Part shown: positions 15,182 to 21,799 of the stretch, piece after piece | How positions within the stretch are numbered: position 1 is the first letter of the stretch | Layout of the letters: every line of letters begins with the position of its first letter | From: an uncultured Prevotella sp. | GTDB taxonomy: Bacteria > Bacteroidota > Bacteroidia > Bacteroidales > Bacteroidaceae | Length of the DNA: 25,524 nucleotides | Assembly (NCBI GenBank): GCA_900770845.1 | Contig: CAAGLS010000160.1 | Location: 1 to 25,524, forward strand | Direction: 5' to 3' | Notes under the pieces: model-generated | Told to the model about the DNA's origin: nothing | The model's database searches: none | The model's input: only the letters and a program-made list of their open reading frames with translations | Translations under genes and position numbers: made by a program

Positions 15182-15235
15182 GGAGGCACGCCGCTCCCGC
15201 CGTGCAAGAAAGCGCGGTGCAGACCGAATGCCTCC
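15182..15235 (+). other. Structured 5' leader of fba
   Basis: GGAGGCA (15182-15188) pairs exactly with TGCCTCC (15229-15235), enclosing GC-rich sequence that can form an inner stem (GCAC with GTGC). The hairpin starts only a few bases after the predicted transcription start. Between it and the ATG at 15341 lies an AT-rich unstructured stretch. I cannot match it to a known riboswitch class. Confidence 0.45.
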
Positions 15236-15340
15236 AAGCGGTTGCATGCCGCCACTTCTACGACAATGTTCGAGATAACATTCAGTTATTAGAGATTCAG
15301 TATTAAAAAAAAGATTGTTAGTTTATAATTTTATTATACA

Positions 15341-16354
15341 ATGGCAGTAAGTTATAAAGATTTAGGTCTCGTCAATACGCGCGAGATGTTTGCAAGAGCC
15401 GTCAACGGCGGCTATGCAATCCCTGCATTCAACTTCAACAACCTTGAGCAGCTCCAGGCCATCATCACAGCCTCTTCCGAGCTCCGTTCGCCGGTGATTC
15501 TCCAGGTTTCAAAGGGCGCACGCAACTATGCCAACCCCATCCTGCTCCGCTACATGGCAGAGGGCGCTGTGGAGTTTGCAAAGTCCTTGGGATGCAACCA
15601 TCCTGAGATTGTGCTGCACCTCGACCATGGAGACAGCTTCGAACTCGTAAAGAGCTGCGTGGACATGGGCTTCTCTTCGGTGATGATCGACGCTTCTTCC
15701 AAGCCCTTCGATGAGAACATCGAGCTGACCAAGAAGTGTGTGGACTACGCCCACCAGTTCGACGTGACGGTTGAGGCAGAGTTGGGCGTTCTCGCAGGTG
15801 TTGAGGATGAGGTCTCTGCTGAGGAGTCTCACTACACACGCCCCGAGGAGGTCATCGAGTTCAGCGAGCGTTCTGGCTGCGACTCCTTGGCTATCTCCAT
15901 CGGCACTTCCCACGGCGCTTACAAGTTCAAGCCCGAGCAGTGCACACGCGACCCGAAGACTGGTCGCCTGATTCCTCCTCCATTGGCCTTCGATGTCTTG
16001 GAAGAGATCGAGAAGAAGCTCCCCGGCTTCCCCATCGTGCTCCACGGCTCTTCTTCTGTCCCCCAGAAGTATGTAGACATCATCAACAAGTACGGCGGCA
16101 AGCTCCCCGACGCTGTTGGTATACCCGAGGAGCAGCTCCGCAAGGCTGCCAAGAGTGCCGTTTGCAAGATCAACATCGACTCCGACTCACGTCTGGCTTA
16201 CACAGCAGGTGTGCGTGAGACATTGGCCCTGCATCCTGAGTACTTCGATCCTCGCCAGTACGGCAAGGTGGCTCGTGCCTACATGACAGACATGTACAAG
16301 GAGAAGATCACCGATGTGCTCGGCTCTGACCACAAGCTCGCCAACTGCGACTAA
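15341..16354 (+). CDS. fba: Class II fructose-1,6-bisphosphate aldolase
   Basis: This 337-residue enzyme cleaves fructose-1,6-bisphosphate to dihydroxyacetone phosphate and glyceraldehyde-3-phosphate in glycolysis, and makes it in gluconeogenesis. Class II features are present: HLDHG at residues 93-97 (D95 catalytic, H96 zinc ligand), EAELG at 145-149, the zinc ligand H191 in IGTSHGAYKF, and the zinc ligand H235 in VLHGSSSVP. The length fits the class II family including related tagatose-bisphosphate enzymes; the conserved KYGG and NIDSD segments and a solitary locus favour the glycolytic aldolase. It is a monocistronic unit with its own consensus promoter, a structured leader and a strong terminator. 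Codon use appears more uniform than in its neighbours, as expected of a highly expressed gene. Confidence 0.95.
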   Translation: MAVSYKDLGLVNTREMFARAVNGGYAIPAFNFNNLEQLQAIITASSELRSPVILQVSKGARNYANPILLRYMAEGAVEFAKSLGCNHPEIVLHLDHGDSFELVKSCVDMGFSSVMIDASSKPFDENIELTKKCVDYAHQFDVTVEAELGVLAGVEDEVSAEESHYTRPEEVIEFSERSGCDSLAISIGTSHGAYKFKPEQCTRDPKTGRLIPPPLAFDVLEEIEKKLPGFPIVLHGSSSVPQKYVDIINKYGGKLPDAVGIPEEQLRKAAKSAVCKINIDSDSRLAYTAGVRETLALHPEYFDPRQYGKVARAYMTDMYKEKITDVLGSDHKLANCD

Positions 16355-16382
16355 TCTTCCTGCATCATAAGGAAATCAAAAT

Positions 16383-16415
16383 AAGCGGAATCCCTCTTGG
16401 GCTTCCGCTTTTTTG
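16383..16415 (+). terminator. Rho-independent terminator of fba
   Basis: AAGCGGAA (16383-16390) and TTCCGCTT (16403-16410) form a perfect 8-bp stem with a 12-base loop, followed by TTTTG and TTTTT. It lies 28 bases after the aldolase stop codon. Confidence 0.9.
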
Positions 16416-16450
16416 TTTTTATAGAATACGAAAAAGTTAGCGGCCCCTCC

Positions 16451-16558
16451 GTCCCCGTTCGGTATGTCGCTGTATTACAGCGGTCCCTCCGCCCCCATAA
16501 AGCCAAGGAGCGACAAATCGCCGTCCCCGTTCGGTATGCCGCTGTATTACAGCGGCCC
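16451..16558. repeat. Two REP-like palindromic repeats
   Basis: A ~36-base unit beginning GTCCCCGTTCGGTATG occurs at 16451-16486 and again at 16523-16558 with about two differences. Each contains the palindrome CGCTGTATTACAGCG (a complete CCGCTGTA/TACAGCGG in the second copy). The units lie between the fba terminator and the 3' end of the converging RlpA gene, a typical place for REP elements. The short frames across them are not credible genes. Confidence 0.7.
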
Positions 16559-16574
16559 AGCATGCCTGCCCCTC

Positions 16575-17078
16575 TTACTTCTTCCCGCGTTTTACTTTCA
16601 CCTTAGGCGCAGACTTGGGCGGCGACCACTTGTCCACGATATTGTAATCGATGGGCATTTGCTCCAAGTCGATTTCCATCACATCGAGAATCTCCTTTTG
16701 ACGCAACGGGAATTGGGGCGACGGCGAAGCAATGACCTCCACCTCCACCATCCCGATGCCCTGCGCTATCATACCCAAGGCGCGGGCGGCGGCATAGCTC
16801 AAGTCGATGATTTTTCCCCGACCGTATGGCCCGCGGTCGGTGACGCGCACCTCCACTTGGCGACCGTTGGCCAAATTGGTAACAAGAAGCCGAGTGCCAA
16901 AGGGATATTTGCGATGGGCGCAGGTGAGCGAGTCGTGATGGATGCGCTCACCGCTGGCCGACCTTGCCCCCGTGGCCCTACGGGAGTAGTACGTGGCCTT
17001 ACCGCGCTGTTTTTGTCCCCAAACGGGGCAACAACTAAGGAGGGCAAAGCCTAAAATCAAGAGCGCGTATACTTTCAA
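16575..17078 (-). CDS. RlpA-like double-psi beta-barrel protein
   Basis: This 167-residue exported protein has a hydrophobic leader ending LLSCC, which fits a lipobox with C16 as a possible lipidated cysteine; ordinary signal cleavage after VWG is an alternative. The double-psi beta-barrel of RlpA spans about residues 26-115: KATYYSRRATGARSASGERI, HRKYPFGTRLLVTN, VRVTDRGPYG (D81 equivalent to the conserved catalytic Asp) and KIIDLSYAAA. RlpA proteins bind or cleave peptide-free peptidoglycan strands at division sites. No SPOR domain is present; a basic tail (KVKVKRGKK) ends the protein. The only plausible start is TTG at 17078: an in-frame stop lies five codons upstream and no usable ATG follows before the domain. 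Confidence 0.85.
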   Translation of the reverse strand: MKVYALLILGFALLSCCPVWGQKQRGKATYYSRRATGARSASGERIHHDSLTCAHRKYPFGTRLLVTNLANGRQVEVRVTDRGPYGRGKIIDLSYAAARALGMIAQGIGMVEVEVIASPSPQFPLRQKEILDVMEIDLEQMPIDYNIVDKWSPPKSAPKVKVKRGKK

Positions 17079-17232
17079 AACAGTTGGAGTTTAGTTTTTA
17101 ATCATACATTATGAACGTTAAAAGATTGATATTATTGTTTTTACGTCGTATTTTTCCTTTTTCTCCAACGAAATGCCGCCTACCGATGGCCTCTATCGGC
17201 AAGCAACGAAACCACTCGACACTGAATTAGCA

Positions 17233-17252
17233 TGGGGCAATGGCAAGCCCCA
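17233..17252. repeat. Small hairpin in the 17079-17333 gap
   Basis: TGGGGC (17233-17238) pairs with GCCCCA (17247-17252). It lies about 80 bases past the stop of the minus-strand CarboxypepD_reg-like gene and may help end its transcript, but no U-tract follows. I see nothing else in this 255-base gap. Confidence 0.3.
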
Positions 17253-17333
17253 ACATGGCTGCCTTGCCCGTAAAACAACACAACTGGGAACACAAAACAG
17301 AACTTTATGTTCGTGAACAATGCCGCACTGCGT

Positions 17334-18509
17334 CTATTCCCTCTCGTCCTCTACCCACTCACGCCATTCCGAGGGCAAGTTGCTCAGGCTAATCTCGTTT
17401 TCCTGATTCGTGTCTGAGGGCATTCCGATATACCACGACGGGGGAAGCTTGAGCCATTCGTCGGAAGCAAGACTCTCCGATGGAGGACGGGGCGAGAAGG
17501 AGAGCGTGGCCTCCATGTGACCCCATCCTCCCGCTGTCTGGCGATAGAACTCGTCCTCGCTATGGTCGGGACGTATGGAGAAAGCGTGTATGTCAATCTT
17601 GTAGCCTGCCTGTCCAATATACCAGTTGCCGCCATAGCATTGGTATTCCACATGGTAGTCCACTGTCCATTCGTCGATGGTGTAGCCCGTGAGGAAACGG
17701 CAAAGCCTGTAGTCCAACTTGCTGACCCGTGTCACCAAATTATATTGAAGGCCGGCGAATCCTGATGCACGCAGCACAACGCACCGTGCTGTGTCGATGA
17801 CAAAAGAGCCTCTATCGTCGGGATGCTTGGGATTGCGGAACACCAACTGAACCTCGTTGGCCTTGCCTACGTATTCGCCGTTGACGAAGAAACGGTGGTT
17901 GCGGATGAAGCCGTTGTCGAAATTGGCCACGAAGTCTTCATAGAGGATGCGCCGCAGGTTGCCCGTATCGGTGAGGCGCATGGTGTCGGCAGAATAAACC
18001 ACACCCTCACGCTGAACCATGAAGTAGCGGTTGCTTTTGGGCGAAGGAAGAAGCATGATTCCCTTGGAATGATAGCGGTAGACGCGATTGGTGTCGATGC
18101 TCTGCGACACGTAGTCGTAGCCCACGTTCTCAATGCGATTGAGATAGAGTTTGTCCTTGTTTTTGACAAACCGCTTGAGCATGGGCCGAATCCAAGCAGG
18201 TTCTTTCGAGGTGACAACGACCTCGGGCGTCACGTAGCTCTTCGGCCGCAGCCATACGGTGTCTGGCACCGAGGTGAGCTGCCGCTTCTCATAGTTGAGG
18301 TGCGACACCGTGAGCCGACGAAAGGGAAAACCCACAACGGCCCGCCCCCCACTGTCGGTGATGGCGGCACGGAACTTGCCTCCATACTTAGCATAGAGGC
18401 TGGCGTGGGCAACAGGACTATGGTTCACAGCATCCACCACCACGCACTGCCGCTGGGCCTGAAGCACGCAGGGAAAAAGGAGGGCAAGGAAAAGATGGGC
18501 AAGACGCAT
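17334..18509 (-). CDS. Secreted CarboxypepD_reg-like domain protein
   Basis: This 391-residue protein has a signal peptide (MRLAHLFLALLFPCVLQAQ). A carboxypeptidase-regulatory-like beta-sandwich covers about residues 20-95 (VVVDAVNHSPVAHASLYAK, then ITDSGGRAVVGFP). The remaining ~290 residues contain the segments YLNRIENVGYDYVSQSI and FDNGFIRNHRFFVNGEY, a pattern I associate with uncharacterised Bacteroidales envelope proteins. No catalytic motif is evident. The Gln-leading cleavage site suggests a periplasmic rather than lipidated protein. It begins 49 bases after the stop of the glycine-zipper lipoprotein gene on the same strand, so the two may share an mRNA. Function unknown. Confidence 0.75.
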   Translation of the reverse strand: MRLAHLFLALLFPCVLQAQRQCVVVDAVNHSPVAHASLYAKYGGKFRAAITDSGGRAVVGFPFRRLTVSHLNYEKRQLTSVPDTVWLRPKSYVTPEVVVTSKEPAWIRPMLKRFVKNKDKLYLNRIENVGYDYVSQSIDTNRVYRYHSKGIMLLPSPKSNRYFMVQREGVVYSADTMRLTDTGNLRRILYEDFVANFDNGFIRNHRFFVNGEYVGKANEVQLVFRNPKHPDDRGSFVIDTARCVVLRASGFAGLQYNLVTRVSKLDYRLCRFLTGYTIDEWTVDYHVEYQCYGGNWYIGQAGYKIDIHAFSIRPDHSEDEFYRQTAGGWGHMEATLSFSPRPPSESLASDEWLKLPPSWYIGMPSDTNQENEISLSNLPSEWREWVEDERE

Positions 18510-18558
18510 ATCGGGGAAAGAAGGTCTCCAACGGTGCAGGACTGCCTAACGGCAATCC

Positions 18559-19452
18559 CTATTTTATCGTCGGGATACGGAACTCGGAAACCTTGGAGAT
18601 GGACTTGCCTCCCTGGATGACACTCACGCAAATGCGTGCCGTTCCGGGCTTCAGCCTGTTGTCGGCCTTCAGGAGCGCAGTGTAGCGGATTCCTTTGCCT
18701 GGGGCAAGGCTCTCCACATGCATGTTGGGCGAGATGAAGATGTGGCGGTTGCCTGTGGCCTCAACCACGGTGGGCACCAAGTCGGTGAGGGTAGTCTTGC
18801 CGCGGTTGACTACCTCGAAGATGACCTTGCAAAGCTCGCCACGCTGAATCTTGCCGTCCTGGTTGTCGTCAACGAAGCGTGCGTTGCGAATCTCTATGTA
18901 GGGAGCGTAAGTGTAGCCCTGGGCAAGGTTCTCCACCGAAGAGTTCAAAGGCATGGTCTCCGTTGGCTGCTGTGCGCTGTAATCGCCGGTATAGTCTGAA
19001 CCATTGAAGTCGTAGATGCGGTCGTCGCCACTGTTGGTGGCGTCGAAGCCGCTGGTATAGTCGTCAGAGTCCCTGCCACTGCTGTATTTGTTGGCGTTGG
19101 GACTGCTCTTGCTGTCATTGTTGATTCGGTCGTAGCTGTAGTTGTAATCAGGAGTAGCCTGCTGACCATCCTGCTGCATGCGGCGCTGCTTCACGGCCTC
19201 GCGATGCTCCACCATCTCGTCATGGGCACGCTGGTCCGCACTATTGCCAATGGCCGCACCCACGGCGGCACCACCTATCATGCCAACAAGGGTACCAATG
19301 TCTGAGCCGCGCGGCCCATCGCTGATGCCACCGATGGCAGAACCCAAGATGCTGCCAATAGTCGAGCCCGTGTAGGCACCCGCGCCAGCGTAGGTGTCGC
19401 ATCCACTGAGAACCAATAGTCCGCTCAAGGCAAAAATCAAACTCTTATTCAT
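18559..19452 (-). CDS. Glycine-zipper lipoprotein with EF-hand-like loop
   Basis: This 297-residue lipoprotein has a lipobox LSGC with C18 as acylation site. A glycine zipper at about residues 22-71 (GAGAYTGSTIGSILGSAIGG, then GMIGGAAVGAAIGNSADQ) is typical of membrane-inserting or oligomerising segments. A charged helix (75-92) and a low-complexity Asn/Asp/Ser/Tyr linker (about 95-175) follow. A C-terminal Ig-like domain is preceded by DDNQDGKIQRGE at 195-206, which fits the 12-residue EF-hand calcium loop (D195, N197, D199, I202, E206). The ATG at 19452 is chosen because a TATCTTTG -7 box ends at 19487; the frame's upstream start at 19521 would precede transcription. It probably sits in the outer membrane with the C-terminal domain in the periplasm or outside. 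Confidence 0.8.
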   Translation of the reverse strand: MNKSLIFALSGLLVLSGCDTYAGAGAYTGSTIGSILGSAIGGISDGPRGSDIGTLVGMIGGAAVGAAIGNSADQRAHDEMVEHREAVKQRRMQQDGQQATPDYNYSYDRINNDSKSSPNANKYSSGRDSDDYTSGFDATNSGDDRIYDFNGSDYTGDYSAQQPTETMPLNSSVENLAQGYTYAPYIEIRNARFVDDNQDGKIQRGELCKVIFEVVNRGKTTLTDLVPTVVEATGNRHIFISPNMHVESLAPGKGIRYTALLKADNRLKPGTARICVSVIQGGKSISKVSEFRIPTIK

Positions 19453-19486
19453 AACCTCAATCTTTAAGTCTACATTATCACACTTG

Positions 19487-19494
19487 CAAAGATA
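19487..19494 (-). promoter_or_regulatory. -7 box for the glycine-zipper lipoprotein gene
   Basis: The minus strand reads TATCTTTG, an exact -7 match, about 35 bases before the ATG at 19452. A convincing TTTG at 19-21 bases upstream is lacking. Confidence 0.5.
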
Positions 19495-19731
19495 AGACAA
19501 AAAACGCATAGCGAATGGCAAGTTTCCCTACTTTAACATAGGGAAATCCCTATTGAGTTGGAGTTGGGAGTTGGAAATCCTTCGACCTGTGCGTTTGAAT
19601 TTAAGGTCTTGTTCTGGCATAAACCATTAAAACCCTTGTGCGATGCAAGTGTTTTACTGTTCTTTTCCGAAACTTGAGTTAGATGCTTGGCGGCGCGGCC
19701 CATTGTGCATTCTGAACCATGCACGATAAAA
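19495..19731. other. Intergenic DNA without a gene
   Basis: Between the lipoprotein promoter and the ridA terminator I see only short imperfect GAGTTGG-type repeats around 19555-19575 and no credible gene on either strand. Confidence 0.55.
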
Positions 19732-19756
19732 AACCCCGCAGGGATGCTGCGGGGTT
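19732..19756 (-). terminator. Rho-independent terminator of ridA
   Basis: AACCCCGCA (19732-19740) and TGCGGGGTT (19748-19756) form a perfect 9-bp stem. On the minus strand it is followed by a run of T (TTTTTATCG), fitting a terminator about 45 bases after the ridA stop. Confidence 0.85.
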
Positions 19757-19801
19757 GGAGAGGTCTTTCTCTAATGATTCGATAATATTGTTCCAATAAA
19801 T

Positions 19802-20179
19802 TTATTTTCCCTCTGCGATGCATTCTACCTCAACGAGTGCATGCTTGGGAAGGGTTTTCACGGCGATTGCGGAGCGTGCAGGGAACGGCTCGCTGAAGAA
19901 CTGGGAATAAACCTCGTTCATGGCAGCGAAATCATTCATGTCGGACAGATACACCGTGGTCTTGACCACGTTGCAGAGGTCGAGTCCCGCCTCCTTGAGT
20001 ATGGCCTGAGCATTGAGGATGCTCTGCCGGGTTTGTTCTTTTACTCCGCCTTGTGGAAACTCTCCCGTTGCCGGATCGATGGGCAACTGGCCGGAGGCAA
20101 AGACAAATTCACCAGCACAAATGGCCTGGCTGTAGGGGCCAATGGCCTTGGGAGCCTGAGGGGTTGAAATTGTTTTCAT
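19802..20179 (-). CDS. ridA: RidA enamine/imine deaminase
   Basis: This 125-residue protein is a full-length RidA/YjgF/YER057c/UK114 member. Hallmarks are APKAIGPYSQAI near the N-terminus, FVFASGQLPIDPATGE, the active-site arginine R102 in PARSAIAV, and E119 in the C-terminal VEVECIAEGK. It hydrolyses reactive 2-aminoacrylate and related enamines produced by PLP enzymes, protecting metabolism in the cytoplasm. The ATG at 20179 gives the normal family length; the frame remains open further upstream but that part overlaps the glutamate dehydrogenase gene and is not RidA-like. It follows gdhA on the same strand with a 143-base gap that holds a strong hairpin, so it may be partly co-transcribed with gdhA. 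Confidence 0.95.
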   Translation of the reverse strand: MKTISTPQAPKAIGPYSQAICAGEFVFASGQLPIDPATGEFPQGGVKEQTRQSILNAQAILKEAGLDLCNVVKTTVYLSDMNDFAAMNEVYSQFFSEPFPARSAIAVKTLPKHALVEVECIAEGK

Positions 20180-20261
20180 GAGTGAGATAATGGGTAAGTT
20201 GGGGTATGTGACATTCTCCACTAAGGGGAGCAGTAATTTTCTCTCTGCTAAATGACTGAAA

Positions 20262-20295
20262 GGGCGCAACGCGGCGACACCGTCGCGTCGCGCCC
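20262..20295 (-). terminator. GC-rich hairpin after gdhA
   Basis: A 15-bp stem with two mismatches (GGGCGCAACGCGGCG at 20262-20276 against its near-complement ending at 20295) encloses a 4-base loop. It starts 27 bases after the gdhA stop. Only TTTC follows on the minus strand, so it could be a terminator, an attenuator or an mRNA-stabilising hairpin that lowers ridA expression relative to gdhA. Confidence 0.55.
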
Positions 20296-20322
20296 TCGTG
20301 ATATGGGGTTTAAGTTTGTCCT

Positions 20323-21660
20323 TTAGACAATGCCCTGGGCAAGCATGGCGTTGGCCACCTTCATGAAGCCGGCCACGTTGGCGCCCTTCACATAGTTGAT
20401 GTAGCCGTTGGGCTCCTTGCCGTAGGTCACGCACTGCTCATGGATGGAGTGCATGATATGGTGCAGCTTCTCGTCAACCTCCTCCTTCGTCCAGTGCAGA
20501 CGGATGGAGTTCTGGGTCATCTCAAGGCCGCTGGTAGCCACGCCACCTGCGTTGACAGCCTTGCCGGGAGCGAAGAGCACCTTGGCAGCGAGGAACTTCT
20601 CCACAGCCTCAGCCGTGCAGCCCATGTTGCTGACCTCAACGGCAGCGATAGGCTTGCTGGCGATGATCTTATCGGCATCCTCACCATTGAGCTCATTCTG
20701 AGTGGCGCAAGTGAGATAGATGTCGGCCTTCTGGTTCCAGGGCTTCTCACCCTTGAAGAACTTGGAGCCGGCGAACTTCTGTGCGTAGGGCTCGCAAACA
20801 TCGTTGCCGCTTGCACGGAGTTCAAGCATATAGTTGATCTTCTCCTCGTCGAGGCCTGCGGGATCGTAGATGTAGCCGTCGGGGCCGCTGATGGTGATGA
20901 CCTTGCCGCCGAGCTGGGTAGCCTTCAGAGCTGCGCCCCAAGCCACGTTGCCGAAGCCAGAGATGGCGATGGTCTTGCCCTCAAGGGTCTCGTTGCGGGT
21001 CTCAAGCATCTGCTTGACGAAGTAGAGGGCGCCAAAGCCTGTTGCCTCGGGACGGAGGATAGAGCCTCCCCATTCCATGCCCTTGCCAGTCAGCACGCCC
21101 TGGAACTGGTGGGTGAGTCTCTTGTACTCGCCGAAGAGGTAGCCAATCTCACGGCCGCCCACGCCGATGTCGCCTGCGGGAACGTCCTCGTCCGGACCGA
21201 TGTAGCGATAGAGCTCAGTCATGAACGACTGGCAGAAACGCATCACCTCTGCGTCGCTCTTGCCGCGGGGAGCAAAGTCGGAGCCACCCTTGGCACCGCC
21301 CATAGGCAGGGTTGTGAGGGCATTCTTGAAGGTCTGCTCGAAGCCGAGGAACTTCATGATGCTGAGGTTGACTGACGGATGGAAGCGCAAGCCACCCTTG
21401 TACGGGCCAATGGCACTGTTGAACTGCACGCGGTAGCCAATGTTCACCTGTACGTTACCCTGGTCGTCGACCCATGGCACACGGAACATGTGCACACGCT
21501 CCGGCTCTACGAGACGCTCAATGATGTGAGCCTTCTCGAACTCGGGATGCTGGTTGTAAACGTCCTTGATTGAGTAAAGTACTTCTTCCACGGCCTGCAG
21601 GAACTCTGCCTCGCCCGGATGCTTGCGTTTAAGCTCTTGAAGAATTTTTTCAACTTCCAT
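20323..21660 (-). CDS. gdhA: Glutamate dehydrogenase, hexameric NADP-type
   Basis: This 445-residue enzyme interconverts 2-oxoglutarate plus ammonium and glutamate. Substrate-site residues are visible: K88 in GPYKGGLRFHP, K112, and catalytic K124 in PMGGAKGGSDF, with D164 in PAGDIGVGGREIGYL. The Rossmann domain has GFGNVAWG at 235-242. Length and the ISGPDGYIYD segment after the second strand match the hexameric bacterial group that is usually NADP-dependent; the exact cofactor cannot be proved from sequence. In Bacteroidales this is a main ammonium-assimilating enzyme. It has a consensus promoter at 21748-21778 and a leader of about 80 bases, and is followed by a hairpin and ridA. Confidence 0.96.
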   Translation of the reverse strand: MEVEKILQELKRKHPGEAEFLQAVEEVLYSIKDVYNQHPEFEKAHIIERLVEPERVHMFRVPWVDDQGNVQVNIGYRVQFNSAIGPYKGGLRFHPSVNLSIMKFLGFEQTFKNALTTLPMGGAKGGSDFAPRGKSDAEVMRFCQSFMTELYRYIGPDEDVPAGDIGVGGREIGYLFGEYKRLTHQFQGVLTGKGMEWGGSILRPEATGFGALYFVKQMLETRNETLEGKTIAISGFGNVAWGAALKATQLGGKVITISGPDGYIYDPAGLDEEKINYMLELRASGNDVCEPYAQKFAGSKFFKGEKPWNQKADIYLTCATQNELNGEDADKIIASKPIAAVEVSNMGCTAEAVEKFLAAKVLFAPGKAVNAGGVATSGLEMTQNSIRLHWTKEEVDEKLHHIMHSIHEQCVTYGKEPNGYINYVKGANVAGFMKVANAMLAQGIV

Positions 21661-21747
21661 AGTAATAACTATTTAAATTTAAAGTAAACTTCTGGTTGTT
21701 TGCGGTTTTAAGTCCTTGTTATATGGCATTCTGTCATAAAGACGTGG

Positions 21748-21778
21748 CAAATATAGTTGTTATTTTCTACACCACCAA
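21748..21778 (-). promoter_or_regulatory. Promoter of gdhA
   Basis: On the minus strand TTGG (21778-21775), 19 bases, then TATATTTG (21755-21748). The -7 box is exact and the -33 box partial. It lies in the 139-base gap between the orphan ATP-grasp gene and gdhA, so gdhA is likely transcribed independently. Confidence 0.65.
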
Positions 21779-21799
21779 GGATTTTCTGTTAAAAAATAC

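Noticed and set aside
15182..15235. Known riboswitch upstream of fba
   Set aside because: The stem is clear, but I cannot match conserved aptamer nucleotides of any class, so only a structured leader is reported.
20180..20434. N-terminally extended RidA
   Set aside because: The extension overlaps gdhA, and the RidA fold begins at MKTISTPQAP; 125 residues is the normal family length.
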